From contig JAJDTU010000009.1 in assembly GCA_022826965.1 (NCBI GenBank), positions 186,001 to 250,000 on the forward strand: a DNA stretch of 64,000 nucleotides, given 5' to 3'. Within the stretch, counting starts at the first letter, position 1; each line of letters starts with the position of its first letter. Below the pieces are notes generated by a model. It was given only the letters and a program-made list of their open reading frames with translations, had not been told where the DNA came from and ran no database searches. Made by a program: the position numbers and the translations under genes. This document shows positions 26,022-33,312 of the stretch, piece after piece. The stretch comes from Dehalococcoidia bacterium. GTDB taxonomy: Bacteria; Chloroflexota; Dehalococcoidia; Bin125.

Positions 26022-27425
26022 ATGAGGTATCCGGTGGAGGCGGAACGGATGATGGCGAGGCTGGCGGGGCTACACGCGGCGCGCCCGTACGAGCCGACGG
26101 CGCGTCAGCGGAGTCTGCTGGAGGCGTTGTCAGAGGGACCGGCGGAGGGGGTGTCGCTGGTGGGCTACGGGGGCGCGATGGGGGGAGGGAAGACGCGGCT
26201 GCTGGCCGAGCTGGCGCTGGACGCGGCGCTGTTGCACCCGGGGAACAACGTCCTGGTCGGCCGGCAGCACTACACGGACCTGCACACGACGACGCTGGCG
26301 GAGTTTTTCCGAGCGTGTCCGGAGCGGTTCATCCGCGACCGCAGCGAATCGCCGAGCCAGCGAGTGGAAGTGAGCGTGGCCCCGGGCATTCCGAGTTCGA
26401 CGATTCACTTTCGGCACCTGTCGTCGTGGACGGGCCTGGGATCGCAGGAGTACGGTTCGGTGTTCATCGACGAGGCCGGCGAAGTCGCCGAAGAGGCAGC
26501 GCGGATGCTGCTGACTCGACTGCGCCATCCCGCCCAGACGCGGCGCTGGTTTGTGGCGGCGTCGAATCCGTGGCCGGGCTGGTTTGAGCGCTGGTTTGCG
26601 AGGCGGGAGTTGGACGAGGAGGCGCTGGCGCTGGCGGACGGCCGCGTGATCTTCATTCCGGCGCGGATCGAGGACAATCCACACCTGCCCGAGCGATACG
26701 CCGATCAGCAGCGGGCGCTGCATCCCGGCGACTGGGTGGAGCGCTTCATCGAGGGACGCTTCGACGCGTTCGCGGGGCAGGTGTACGGCCGGTTCGATGC
26801 GAAGGAGCACACCTGGAACGGACGGCTGCCGGCGTTCTCGCGGTACGTCGGCGGGCTCGATTTCGGCGGGCCCTCCGAGGACGCGCACTTCACGGCCGGC
26901 GTTGTGGCGGGGATCACCGACTCGCGCGCACCGTGCGGCCCGGACGTGCTGATCCGGCTGGACGAGTTCGAGGAGCGCGGGCCGGACGTGATCCAGCGGC
27001 TGGAGGCGTGGCAGCGGCGCTGCGTCAGCCAGTTCGGGGGCAAGCTCGGCCGGATTCGTTGGTGCGCCGACCGCTCGCAGAGCGCCTGGATTGATCATCA
27101 ACGGCGTCAGGGGATCGACGTGGTTCCGAGCCGCGGGGGCGAGGGGTCGGTCAACTGGGGGATCTCGCTGGTGCAGGAGCGGTTGGCGGCGGATCCGCCG
27201 CGCTCGTACTACGTGCCGCAGTTGGTGAGGTTTCCGGAGCGGATGCGGGAGTATCGCTGGAATCTGCGGGAGGGCGGGGAGCCGAAGCCGGTGAAACGCC
27301 GGGACGACCTGCTGGACGCCGATCGCTACCTGCATGAACTGGCGCAGGAGAAGCCGGAGGCGCTTCCACGGATCGAGGTCGTGCATGCGCCTCGGGGTCG
27401 GCTGGCTCACTGGCGGGGTCGGTGA
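26022..27425 (+). CDS. Phage-type terminase large subunit (orphan)
   Basis: 467 residues from the ATG with GGAGGAGG 5 bases upstream. The ATPase has Walker A GYGGAMGGGKTR (50-59) and Walker B SVFIDEAGE (146-154). The RNase-H-like nuclease has Asp279 in GGLDFG, Asp349 in WCADRS and a third acidic site in RRDDLLDADRYLHEL near 431-433. All catalytic sites of a TerL motor are therefore kept. TerL packages concatemeric DNA into proheads. No portal, capsid, protease or tail gene lies in the window, so it is either a remnant or a domesticated packaging enzyme such as a gene-transfer-agent component. A divergent TerS-like gene and an inverted repeat lie upstream. Confidence 0.85.
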   Translation: MRYPVEAERMMARLAGLHAARPYEPTARQRSLLEALSEGPAEGVSLVGYGGAMGGGKTRLLAELALDAALLHPGNNVLVGRQHYTDLHTTTLAEFFRACPERFIRDRSESPSQRVEVSVAPGIPSSTIHFRHLSSWTGLGSQEYGSVFIDEAGEVAEEAARMLLTRLRHPAQTRRWFVAASNPWPGWFERWFARRELDEEALALADGRVIFIPARIEDNPHLPERYADQQRALHPGDWVERFIEGRFDAFAGQVYGRFDAKEHTWNGRLPAFSRYVGGLDFGGPSEDAHFTAGVVAGITDSRAPCGPDVLIRLDEFEERGPDVIQRLEAWQRRCVSQFGGKLGRIRWCADRSQSAWIDHQRRQGIDVVPSRGGEGSVNWGISLVQERLAADPPRSYYVPQLVRFPERMREYRWNLREGGEPKPVKRRDDLLDADRYLHELAQEKPEALPRIEVVHAPRGRLAHWRGR

Positions 27426-27473
27426 GGGGCGTTTGGGGTGAGTGGGACTGGCGCCCTCGGTGGAAAGCGGAGT

Positions 27474-27522
27474 GCCCCCCTCTGCCTTCGGCCTCTCCCC
27501 CCGCTCCGCGGGGGGAGAGGGG
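27474..27522 (+). repeat. Family A double-hairpin repeat, copy 4
   Basis: GCC-TTC-GGC then CTCCCCCCGC-TCC-GCGGGGGGAG, directly after the terminase gene. Confidence 0.9.
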
Positions 27523-27591
27523 AAGTGGGGGTGCGGTGAGGGGGTGCGGCCTTCATGCTTGAGCGTGTTCAGACTGGCCGGATTGCACGTT

Positions 27592-27757
27592 GCCCCGTGC
27601 TTGACACGGGGCCCAGACCTCGGAGGTTGAATGCAGCGACGCCGTTGTCTCTGGCTCAAATGTGCTGGGCGCGTGCTCGCGGGCACGCATCGAATCGAGA
27701 CCTACGTCGTTGCAGGTACGAACCTGGCAGCTCTGGGCCCCGTGTCAAGCACGGGGC
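27592..27757. repeat. ~165 bp element with long imperfect inverted arms ending in family C palindromes
   Basis: The ends are CCCCGTG-CTTGA-CACGGGG (27593-27611) and its reverse complement (27738-27756). Homology between the arms continues inward for about 55 bases through CCCAGA, AGGTT, GCAGCGACG and TCTC blocks. This leaves a centre of about 40 bases. It contains no open frame and could fold as one long hairpin. Confidence 0.75.
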
Positions 27758-27802
27758 ATCGGACGGGGGTACGGGGCGTCGGAGGGGGTCCGGCGTTGGA
27801 GG

Positions 27803-27861
27803 GCCCTCACCCCCCGCCTACGCGGGGGCAGGCTCTATCCCTCTCCCTCGGGGAGAGGGGA
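27803..27861 (+). repeat. Family B repeat interrupted by a GC palindrome
   Basis: It begins GGCCCTCACC and ends CTCTCCCTCGGGGAGAGGGG like other family B copies. Between them lie about 24 extra bases containing CCCCCGC-CTAC-GCGGGGG followed by CAGGCT. The uninterrupted copies have only TAA-like bases at this point. Confidence 0.8.
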
Positions 27862-27912
27862 TCGGAGGGAGGGGGGATTGCGTTGGGGGGAGGATGGTGT
27901 CGGTAAGGGAGA

Positions 27913-27961
27913 GCCCCCCTCTGCCTTCGGCATCTCCCCCCGCTGCGCGGGGGGAGAGGGG
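27913..27961 (+). repeat. Family A double-hairpin repeat, copy 5
   Basis: GCC-TTC-GGC then CTCCCCCCGC-TGC-GCGGGGGGAG; a typical copy. Confidence 0.9.
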
Positions 27962-28115
27962 ACCGCAGGGAGGAGGAAGCGGGGCCCTGCCTTCGCGGGG
28001 CCGACTTTGGTTGGGCTGGGCGCGGGGTGTGCTCAGGGGTGAGGGGATCGGGCGGGGGGTGGGCGGTGATACGATGCGGAATAGGGCACAGAGAGCTGAG
28101 TCGAGAGGTCGGACG

Positions 28116-28460
28116 ATGGCGCAGCAGGAACCGTTTCAGCGGATTTCGGTTGAGGAAGCGGAGGCGAAGCGACAGGCCGGCGTGACGCTGGTCGACACGC
28201 GGGAGCTGGATGAGTACCAGGACGGGCACGCGGCGGGTGCGCCACTGATGCCGCATATGTCGGTGATGACCCGGGCTGACGAACTGGAACAGATTTCGGG
28301 CGGCAAGGATGAGCCGATCATGTTCATCTGCGCCAAGGGTCAGCGCTCGGCGGTGGCCTGTGAGTTTGCGGCGGCGCTGGGCTTCACCGATCTGTACAAC
28401 GTCGAGGGCGGCACCGACGCGTGGATCGCCGCCGGTCTGCCGATCGAGCATCCCGAGTAG
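28116..28460 (+). CDS. Single-domain rhodanese
   Basis: 114 residues from an ATG preceded by GAGAGG at 7 bases; upstream in-frame sequence is repeat-derived and not used. It is a compact rhodanese of the GlpE/PspE type: VTLVDTRELDEYQDGHAAGA, the active-site Cys72 in MFICAKGQRS, then YNVEGGTDAWIAAGLP. It carries persulfide sulfur on that cysteine. It is cytoplasmic, with no signal peptide. It is followed 48 bp later by a membrane protein gene on the same strand. Confidence 0.93.
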   Translation: MAQQEPFQRISVEEAEAKRQAGVTLVDTRELDEYQDGHAAGAPLMPHMSVMTRADELEQISGGKDEPIMFICAKGQRSAVACEFAAALGFTDLYNVEGGTDAWIAAGLPIEHPE

Positions 28461-28508
28461 CGTGCGCACGGTGCACCGGGCCGACGCCACGACGAGCGGC
28501 CGCAGCCC

Positions 28509-29081
28509 ATGCTGAGCAGCTTGAGCGGGACCCAGCGCTATGCGCTGTTCGTCCTGGTCGTGGTCGTGGTGGTGGTGATCTACCTGGTGGTGTCGGGCGG
28601 GCTGGACGAGCTGCTGGGCGGCGGCGAAGAAGAGGAGCGGGCGCCGACGGAGGTGACGACGTCTCCGGCGCTGCGGACGGTGGCCATCGAGTTTGGTCAC
28701 GCGAAGCTGGTCGGTCCGGTTGAGGTGACGATCATCGGGATTACGTTCCCGGATCAGATCCGGGCGGAGGGGCTGTGGCGAACTCCGGCGCAACGCTTCG
28801 CGTCGGTGCAACTGACGATGACGAATCGCTCGAACCAGGCGGTCGAGCTGCCGCTGGAGGGATTGCAGCTGGTGACGGTGGACGGTCGGGCCTACCTGGC
28901 CGATGCGGCGCTGTCGCTGGGCGCGGCTCGGACGGGGGAGGGGGTGGTCTACGCGCCGCCGCTGATCCTGCAGCCGGAACTGACGATCACGGTCGTGGCG
29001 GTGTACGACATTCCGATCGACGCGAGCGGGTTGCAGCTACGGGTGATGGGCGGTTGGTCGGACTTTGAGTTGTTTGAGTAG
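28509..29081 (+). CDS. Membrane-anchored DUF4352-like protein
   Basis: 190 residues. One N-terminal transmembrane helix (about 11-29, very valine-rich) is followed by a Gly/Glu linker and a beta-rich extracytoplasmic domain. This domain has the DUF4352/Telo-bind-like rhythm: RFASVQLTMTNRSNQAVELPLEGLQLVTVDGRAY, then a final strand VAVYDIP. Such domains are found on many exported Gram-positive and Chloroflexota lipoproteins and have no defined activity. It may be co-transcribed with the rhodanese upstream. Confidence 0.7.
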   Translation: MLSSLSGTQRYALFVLVVVVVVVIYLVVSGGLDELLGGGEEEERAPTEVTTSPALRTVAIEFGHAKLVGPVEVTIIGITFPDQIRAEGLWRTPAQRFASVQLTMTNRSNQAVELPLEGLQLVTVDGRAYLADAALSLGAARTGEGVVYAPPLILQPELTITVVAVYDIPIDASGLQLRVMGGWSDFELFE

Positions 29082-29091
29082 GGGGAGGGGA

Positions 29092-29142
29092 GCCCCCCTC
29101 TGTCCCTACGGGACATCTCCCCCCGCTACGCGGGGGGAGAAA
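29092..29142 (+). repeat. Family A double-hairpin repeat, copy 6
   Basis: GTCCC-TAC-GGGAC then CTCCCCCCGC-TAC-GCGGGGGGAG. The first stem is five base pairs here against three in the GCC/GGC type. Confidence 0.9.
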
Positions 29143-29152
29143 AGAATGGCGG

Positions 29153-29188
29153 GCCCTCACCCTAACCCTCTCCCTCAGGGAGAGGGGA
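29153..29188 (+). repeat. Family B repeat
   Basis: GGCCCTCACCCTAA followed by CCTCTCCCTCAGGGAGAGGG, an uninterrupted copy 11 bases after a family A copy and just upstream of the HAD gene. Confidence 0.85.
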
Positions 29189-29216
29189 TAAGAGGGAACG
29201 GGGAGATGAGGATGTT

Positions 29217-29876
29217 ATGACGATTTTGCTGTTTGATATTGATGGGACGCTTTCGACGTCTCAGGGGGCGGGGACGGTGGCGATGACTCGGACGTTTCGT
29301 GAGCTGTGGGGGATTGAGCGTGCGCTGGAGGGGATGAACTTCGCGGGTCGGAGCGATAGCTGGATCGTGCCCACGGCGCTGGCGAACCAGGGGCGGGACT
29401 GCTCGGCGGAGGATCTGGCTCTGTTCGTCGATCACTATGTGCCGAATCTGGGCAAGGCAGTGGTGGAACGGAACTCGCGGCTGTGTCCGGGGGTCCGGCC
29501 GCTGCTGGAGGCGTTGGCGGGCGAGGATGTGACACTGGGTCTGGGGACCGGCAACTTCCGTCGGGCGGCGGAGGCGAAGCTGGCGCCTCTGGGGATCTGG
29601 GAGTACTTCGTCGACGGGGGGTTCGGGGATGATCATCCCGACCGGACGGAGTTGCTGGCGGCGGGTCTGGAACGGCTGCGGCGGCACTCGAACGACGGGG
29701 CGGAGGCGGTGGTGATCGGCGATACGGGGCATGATGTCGAGGCGGGGCACGCGATCGGGGCGAAGGTGGTGGCGGTACGGACGGGCTACGCGCAGGCGGG
29801 GGAGCTGGAAGGGGCGGATGTGATTCTGGATGATCTGTCGGACTTGCGGGCCTCGATGTCGGCGCTGTTGGGATAA
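29217..29876 (+). CDS. HAD-family phosphatase (phosphoglycolate phosphatase-like)
   Basis: 219 residues. Motif I is LFDIDGTL with nucleophile Asp7 and acid/base Asp9. A cap domain of about 70 residues (class I) follows, then motif II GLGTGN, and motif IV VVIGDTGHDVEAG with the magnesium-binding Asp. The Gph-like order and length support hydrolysis of a small phosphomonoester such as 2-phosphoglycolate or a repair product. The exact substrate is not defined. It is the first of a run of plus-strand genes up to 32580. Confidence 0.9.
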   Translation: MTILLFDIDGTLSTSQGAGTVAMTRTFRELWGIERALEGMNFAGRSDSWIVPTALANQGRDCSAEDLALFVDHYVPNLGKAVVERNSRLCPGVRPLLEALAGEDVTLGLGTGNFRRAAEAKLAPLGIWEYFVDGGFGDDHPDRTELLAAGLERLRRHSNDGAEAVVIGDTGHDVEAGHAIGAKVVAVRTGYAQAGELEGADVILDDLSDLRASMSALLG

Positions 29877-29885
29877 TCTGAGCGC

Positions 29886-30566
29886 ATGTCTACAGGGCTG
29901 ATCGTTGGCATCATCATCATCCTGCTGGTGGTCGGGGTTCCGATTTTGCAGGCTCTGATTCGGGCGGGGCAGCGGCGTCGCTCGTTGGGGGCGGCGGGGG
30001 TGGCGGAGCTTCGGGCGGCGGGGCTGCGGGGCGACGAGGTTCCGCAGGGACTGGCCCGGCAGGCGGCGGAGGCGGTGACGTCGGAGGAGATTGCGCTGGC
30101 CGACGAGAATCCGGAGGCGACGATTGCGCAGTTGGATGCTTCGGGGCGGGTGATCGGCTATCGCGAGAGTTTCCGCGATCCACGGTCGCTGGGCGAGTTC
30201 ATGGACTGGCTGCTGACGCAGACGATCTACCGGAATCGGGCGCATCGTCGGGTGGAGATCGAGTTGACGCGCTACGAGTCGGCGGAGCAAGCGTCGGAGG
30301 CGTTGGCGATTGAGCCGCAACTTGATGCGAGCGACGGCTCGGTGGCGGTGGAGGATGTCGGCGAACTGGATGGCGTGTTGGGGGGAGTATTGGCTCGGGA
30401 ATGGACGAGAACTGAGGACGGCTCGGCGGTGCAACGGATGCTGGAGCTGCGCTGGGCGTCGAGGGACGTGGTGGCGGTGGTGCGCGGCGACTCGGAACCG
30501 TCGGGGGCGCTCGAAGATGATGAGGTTCAGCGGTTGGCGGGGTTGGTCAAGGGTCGATTGGGTTGA
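29886..30566 (+). CDS. Membrane-anchored protein of unknown function
   Basis: 226 residues beginning 9 bases after the HAD gene. A single N-terminal transmembrane helix (about 5-27) is followed by a basic segment (RAGQRRRS) and a soluble domain. The soluble part contains LSGRVIGY-like strands (QLDASGRVIGYRESFRDP) and a C-terminal RWASRDVVAVVRGD. I do not recognise the family. Tight spacing between its neighbours suggests that it belongs to the same transcript. Confidence 0.65.
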   Translation: MSTGLIVGIIIILLVVGVPILQALIRAGQRRRSLGAAGVAELRAAGLRGDEVPQGLARQAAEAVTSEEIALADENPEATIAQLDASGRVIGYRESFRDPRSLGEFMDWLLTQTIYRNRAHRRVEIELTRYESAEQASEALAIEPQLDASDGSVAVEDVGELDGVLGGVLAREWTRTEDGSAVQRMLELRWASRDVVAVVRGDSEPSGALEDDEVQRLAGLVKGRLG

Positions 30567-30569
30567 GTG

Positions 30570-31043
30570 ATGGGGGTTGAGGCGCGGGGTGAGTTGTTGG
30601 CTCGGTACCGGGCGGGGCCGGCGGCGTTGCGGGCGTCGGTGGCGGGGGCTTCGATTGCTCAGCTTGATGGGGCTCCGCCGGAGCCGGGGTGGACGGCTCG
30701 GGAGAACGTGCATCATGTTTCCGATGTTGCGGTGATGGGGGCGTTGCGTTTGCGGATGATGCTGCTCGATATCGAGGTGGAGATGTGGCCGATCGACGGG
30801 GACGTGATGCAGAAACGGCTGCGCAACGATAAGCGTCCGGTGACTCCGGCGTTGCAGACGGTGGAGGCGCTGGTTATGTCGGCGTCGTCGATTCTCGATT
30901 CGCTGCGCGAGGAAGAGTGGACGCAACCGCGTCCGGTGCCGGGGGCGCGTTCGCGGACGGTTGAGGAATGGCTTGAGGCGAGCGTTCGGCACGTCGAGCA
31001 GCACATCGAGCAGATTCGCTACGCGCTGACCGGAACTTGTTAG
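30570..31043 (+). CDS. DinB/YfiT-family putative metalloenzyme (first of three)
   Basis: 157 residues from ATG (a GTG three bases earlier is also possible). It is a four-helix DinB fold with histidines at the expected metal positions: ARENVHHVSDV near 47-52 and VRHVEQHIEQI near the C-terminus. Family members are thiol-dependent metal enzymes or of unknown activity; DinB itself is induced by damage in Bacillus. Start and stop of the preceding membrane gene are 3 bases apart, so it is coupled. Two further DinB genes follow. Confidence 0.8.
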   Translation: MGVEARGELLARYRAGPAALRASVAGASIAQLDGAPPEPGWTARENVHHVSDVAVMGALRLRMMLLDIEVEMWPIDGDVMQKRLRNDKRPVTPALQTVEALVMSASSILDSLREEEWTQPRPVPGARSRTVEEWLEASVRHVEQHIEQIRYALTGTC

Positions 31044-31074
31044 GACAGCCAAGGAACAGGCGAGGAGGAGGCGG

Positions 31075-31530
31075 ATGAACGACCGTCCGGCGTTACTGGC
31101 GGAGTACCTCGAGGCGACGTATGAGATCGAGGTCGTGCTGGAGGAGCTGTCGGAGCCGGAGCTGGAGGCTCGGGAGGGCGCGGATGACTGGTCGGTGCGG
31201 CAGATCGTGCATCACCTGGCGGATGTCGAGGTCGGCGATGCGATGCGTCTGCGGCAGATGCTGGCTCATGAGTCGCCACTGATCGTGGCGTACGACGAGG
31301 GGCTGTTCGCTGCGGGTCTGCATTACGAGCGGCCGATTGAGACGTCGGTGGCGACGTTCTTCGCGCTGCGGGCGTCGAATGGGGCGATCCTCGAACAGAT
31401 CGGTGAGGGTGCCTGGTCGCGGGAGGGTCGGCATGAGGAGCATGATCGGTACACGGTTGAGATACTGGTGCGCAGGAGCATCGAGCATGATCGGCTGCAC
31501 CTGGCGCAGATCCAGCGCGCCCTGAGGTGA
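31075..31530 (+). CDS. DinB-family putative metalloenzyme (second of three)
   Basis: 151 residues with GAGGAGG before the ATG. Four-helix DinB fold with WSVRQIVHHLADVEV near 42-56 and SIEHDRLHLAQIQRAL at the end, which provide the usual histidine ligands. It is related to but clearly different from the genes on either side, so this is an old tandem duplication. The substrate is unknown. Confidence 0.82.
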   Translation: MNDRPALLAEYLEATYEIEVVLEELSEPELEAREGADDWSVRQIVHHLADVEVGDAMRLRQMLAHESPLIVAYDEGLFAAGLHYERPIETSVATFFALRASNGAILEQIGEGAWSREGRHEEHDRYTVEILVRRSIEHDRLHLAQIQRALR

Positions 31531-31557
31531 CGGCCGTTGGCTGAGAGGAGCGTTGAG

Positions 31558-32145
31558 ATGACGACGACGCCGACCTACAGGCAGGACGATGTCGAAGCGC
31601 TGCTGTCGAAGATGGCGCTGGAGCGAGGCAAGCTGATTCAGGCGGCGGAGGGTCTGCGCGGCGACGACGCCGACCGCGTGCCGGTCGATGCGGTGGGGGA
31701 GGAGCAGTGGACGGCCAAGGAGCAACTGGCGCACCTGATGGAGATGGAGCGCGGGTACATCGCCTGGTGCCGGGCGGGGCTGGCGGAGAGCGGGGTCGAC
31801 GTGAGCAATGTGCGAGGGATCGCGGTCGGGATTCCGATCGAGGATGCGCCGGAGCATTCGGTTCGCGAGCTGTTGGATGAGCTGATCGGGGAACGGGAGC
31901 GGACGAATCACTTCATTCGGTCGCTGTTGCCGGAGCAGTTCTCGAACACGGCGGTGACGCCGGGGTTCGGCGAATTGACGGTGATGCAGTACCTGCGCTC
32001 GTTCTATCGGCATGATCGGCAGCACACGGCGCAGATCGAGGGTCGGCAGTCGGATTATCGGCCGAACTTTGCGTCGGGGGTGGAGCCGAACCAGCGTCAG
32101 ATGCGGATCGATCAGGTGGCTGGGCGGCAGGGAACGGGAAGCTAG
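31558..32145 (+). CDS. DinB-family putative metalloenzyme (third of three)
   Basis: 195 residues; the ATG is chosen because AGGAG lies 7 bases upstream. It has WTAKEQLAHLMEMERGY in the first helix pair and YRHDRQHTAQIEGR in the last, again supplying DinB histidines. It is longer than its two upstream relatives, mainly through a C-terminal extension of about 30 polar residues. All three have different spacing around the metal site, which may reflect different substrates. Confidence 0.82.
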   Translation: MTTTPTYRQDDVEALLSKMALERGKLIQAAEGLRGDDADRVPVDAVGEEQWTAKEQLAHLMEMERGYIAWCRAGLAESGVDVSNVRGIAVGIPIEDAPEHSVRELLDELIGERERTNHFIRSLLPEQFSNTAVTPGFGELTVMQYLRSFYRHDRQHTAQIEGRQSDYRPNFASGVEPNQRQMRIDQVAGRQGTGS

Positions 32146-32154
32146 GATCGGGCT

Positions 32155-32580
32155 ATGAGTAGCAGAGGTGATGAGGCGTTGGATCCGGACTCGGTGTCGG
32201 ATTGGGCTGAGTGGGGTCGGCGGCAGGGAAGCCACTGGGGCAAGGAGTTCAGCGGTCGGGCGCGGGGCTGGAGGAGTGAGGCGTGGTCGTGGAGTCATCC
32301 GCAGGATCGTCCGCCTGCGCCGTGGTGGAGTCGGCTGTTCTGGAGCATTTTCAACTTGCCTCTGGCAGTGATCGGCACGGTGTTGTTGTTGGGGCTGGTG
32401 ATCATGGCGGCGGGGGCGATGCTGGTTTGCGGGGCGCTGGTGATCTGGCTGGCCTGCGGGGCGGGCGGGGCGGCCTTCGCGTCTCGTCGGGGATGGCCGT
32501 CGCAGGTTGGGGCGTTGCTGGGGTTTGGGTTGGGTCCGATTGGCGTGTTGCTGGCTCGGAGGTTGCCGGAGCGTCGGTGA
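32155..32580 (+). CDS. Putative membrane protein
   Basis: 141 residues, starting 9 bases after the third DinB gene. A Trp-rich polar N-terminus (DWAEWGRRQGSHWGK) is followed by two or three hydrophobic helices from about 60 to 130 with cysteines in the second (MLVCGALVIWLACG). The short basic tail (RRLPERR) predicts a cytoplasmic C-terminus. No family is recognised. Confidence 0.6.
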   Translation: MSSRGDEALDPDSVSDWAEWGRRQGSHWGKEFSGRARGWRSEAWSWSHPQDRPPAPWWSRLFWSIFNLPLAVIGTVLLLGLVIMAAGAMLVCGALVIWLACGAGGAAFASRRGWPSQVGALLGFGLGPIGVLLARRLPERR

Positions 32581-32589
32581 GGGTGGGAA

Positions 32590-32625
32590 GGCCCTCACCC
32601 TAGCCCTCTCCCTCGGGGAGAGGGG
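32590..32625 (+). repeat. Family B repeat
   Basis: GGCCCTCACCCTAG then CCTCTCCCTCGGGGAGAGGG, immediately after the membrane-protein stop. Confidence 0.85.
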
Positions 32626-32685
32626 ACCGGAAGGGGCGGAGGGGAGTGGGAGGAGTCTCGGGTCTGGGTGGCGCAGTCTGGGGAG

Positions 32686-32733
32686 GCCCCCTCTGCCTTC
32701 GGCATCTCCCCCCGCTTCGCGGGGGGAGATGGG
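32686..32733 (+). repeat. Family A double-hairpin repeat, copy 7
   Basis: GCC-TTC-GGC then CTCCCCCCGC-TTC-GCGGGGGGAG. The gap 32581-32783 otherwise has only G-rich filler. Confidence 0.9.
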
Positions 32734-32783
32734 ATCGGAGGGGGAGGGGGTCGGAGGGGGAGGGAGATGGGGAGAGCTTGGGG

Positions 32784-33203
32784 TTAGAGGCAGCCGGGTT
32801 GGGTTAGGGATTGGCGGGTGTCGGGGGGGATGTCTTCGATGGCTCGGCGGAGTTGGGTGGCGATTTGGATGGCGTTGAGGCCGAAGGCGAGGGGGTTGGC
32901 GAGTTCTTCGGGGGGATGCTGCCGGGCTTCTTCGACGACGAACTCGAGGGCTTTGAGGCTGAGTCGGTGGAAGGTGGCGAGCTCTTCGGGTGGGTTGATG
33001 GTCCGCAGGCGCTCGATTGAGGGCTCTCCGAGCTGGACGAGGTCGCCCCAGGTGACGTTCTCGGGTTCGATGAGTTGTGCGGCGGAGGCGACGCCCGCGG
33101 CGCAGAAGCGGGCGTACTGCTCGACGGTGAGGCGATCGCCTCCGCCGCAGGCGGCGGCGAGGAGGGGGACGACCATCAACATGACCAGGACGGGGGATCT
33201 CAT
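32784..33203 (-). CDS. Small lipoprotein of unknown function
   Basis: 139 residues. The first 19 form a lipoprotein signal ending in LLAAAC with Cys19 as lipidation site, then GGGD, a common lipid-anchor spacer. The mature part is mostly helical with two further cysteines (RFCAAG and the terminal PGCL) that could form a disulfide. It is divergent to the 2-hydroxyacid dehydrogenase gene and ends close to a family A repeat. No domain is recognised. Confidence 0.7.
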   Translation of the reverse strand: MRSPVLVMLMVVPLLAAACGGGDRLTVEQYARFCAAGVASAAQLIEPENVTWGDLVQLGEPSIERLRTINPPEELATFHRLSLKALEFVVEEARQHPPEELANPLAFGLNAIQIATQLRRAIEDIPPDTRQSLTQPGCL

Positions 33204-33312
33204 TTTGGCTTCACGTGTCTCTGGATGTCCGTGGGCGTTCCTGTTTGTCAGAACGCTGAATCGTCAGTCGTTGTCACTCCCATTATCTTGAGCCTGAAGC
33301 GGGAGGCTGCCG

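Larger units (their letters stand above)
27426..28115. other. 690 bp gene-free island packed with palindromic repeats
   Basis: No open frame here looks like a gene. The island holds two family A copies (27474-27522, 27913-27961), one family B copy carrying an insertion (27803-27861), a ~165 bp element with long inverted arms (27592-27757) and a further GC palindrome near 27979-28002. It is bounded by the terminase and a rhodanese gene. Confidence 0.85.

Noticed and set aside
27555-28115. N-terminal extension of the rhodanese gene through the repeat island
   Set aside because: It would translate family A, B and C palindromes; the compact rhodanese starts at 28116 with its own ribosome site.
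29175-32598. Very long open frames on the minus strand opposite the HAD, DinB and membrane genes
   Set aside because: They are Arg/Pro/His-rich antisense frames of GC-rich plus-strand genes with good ribosome sites and recognisable domains.
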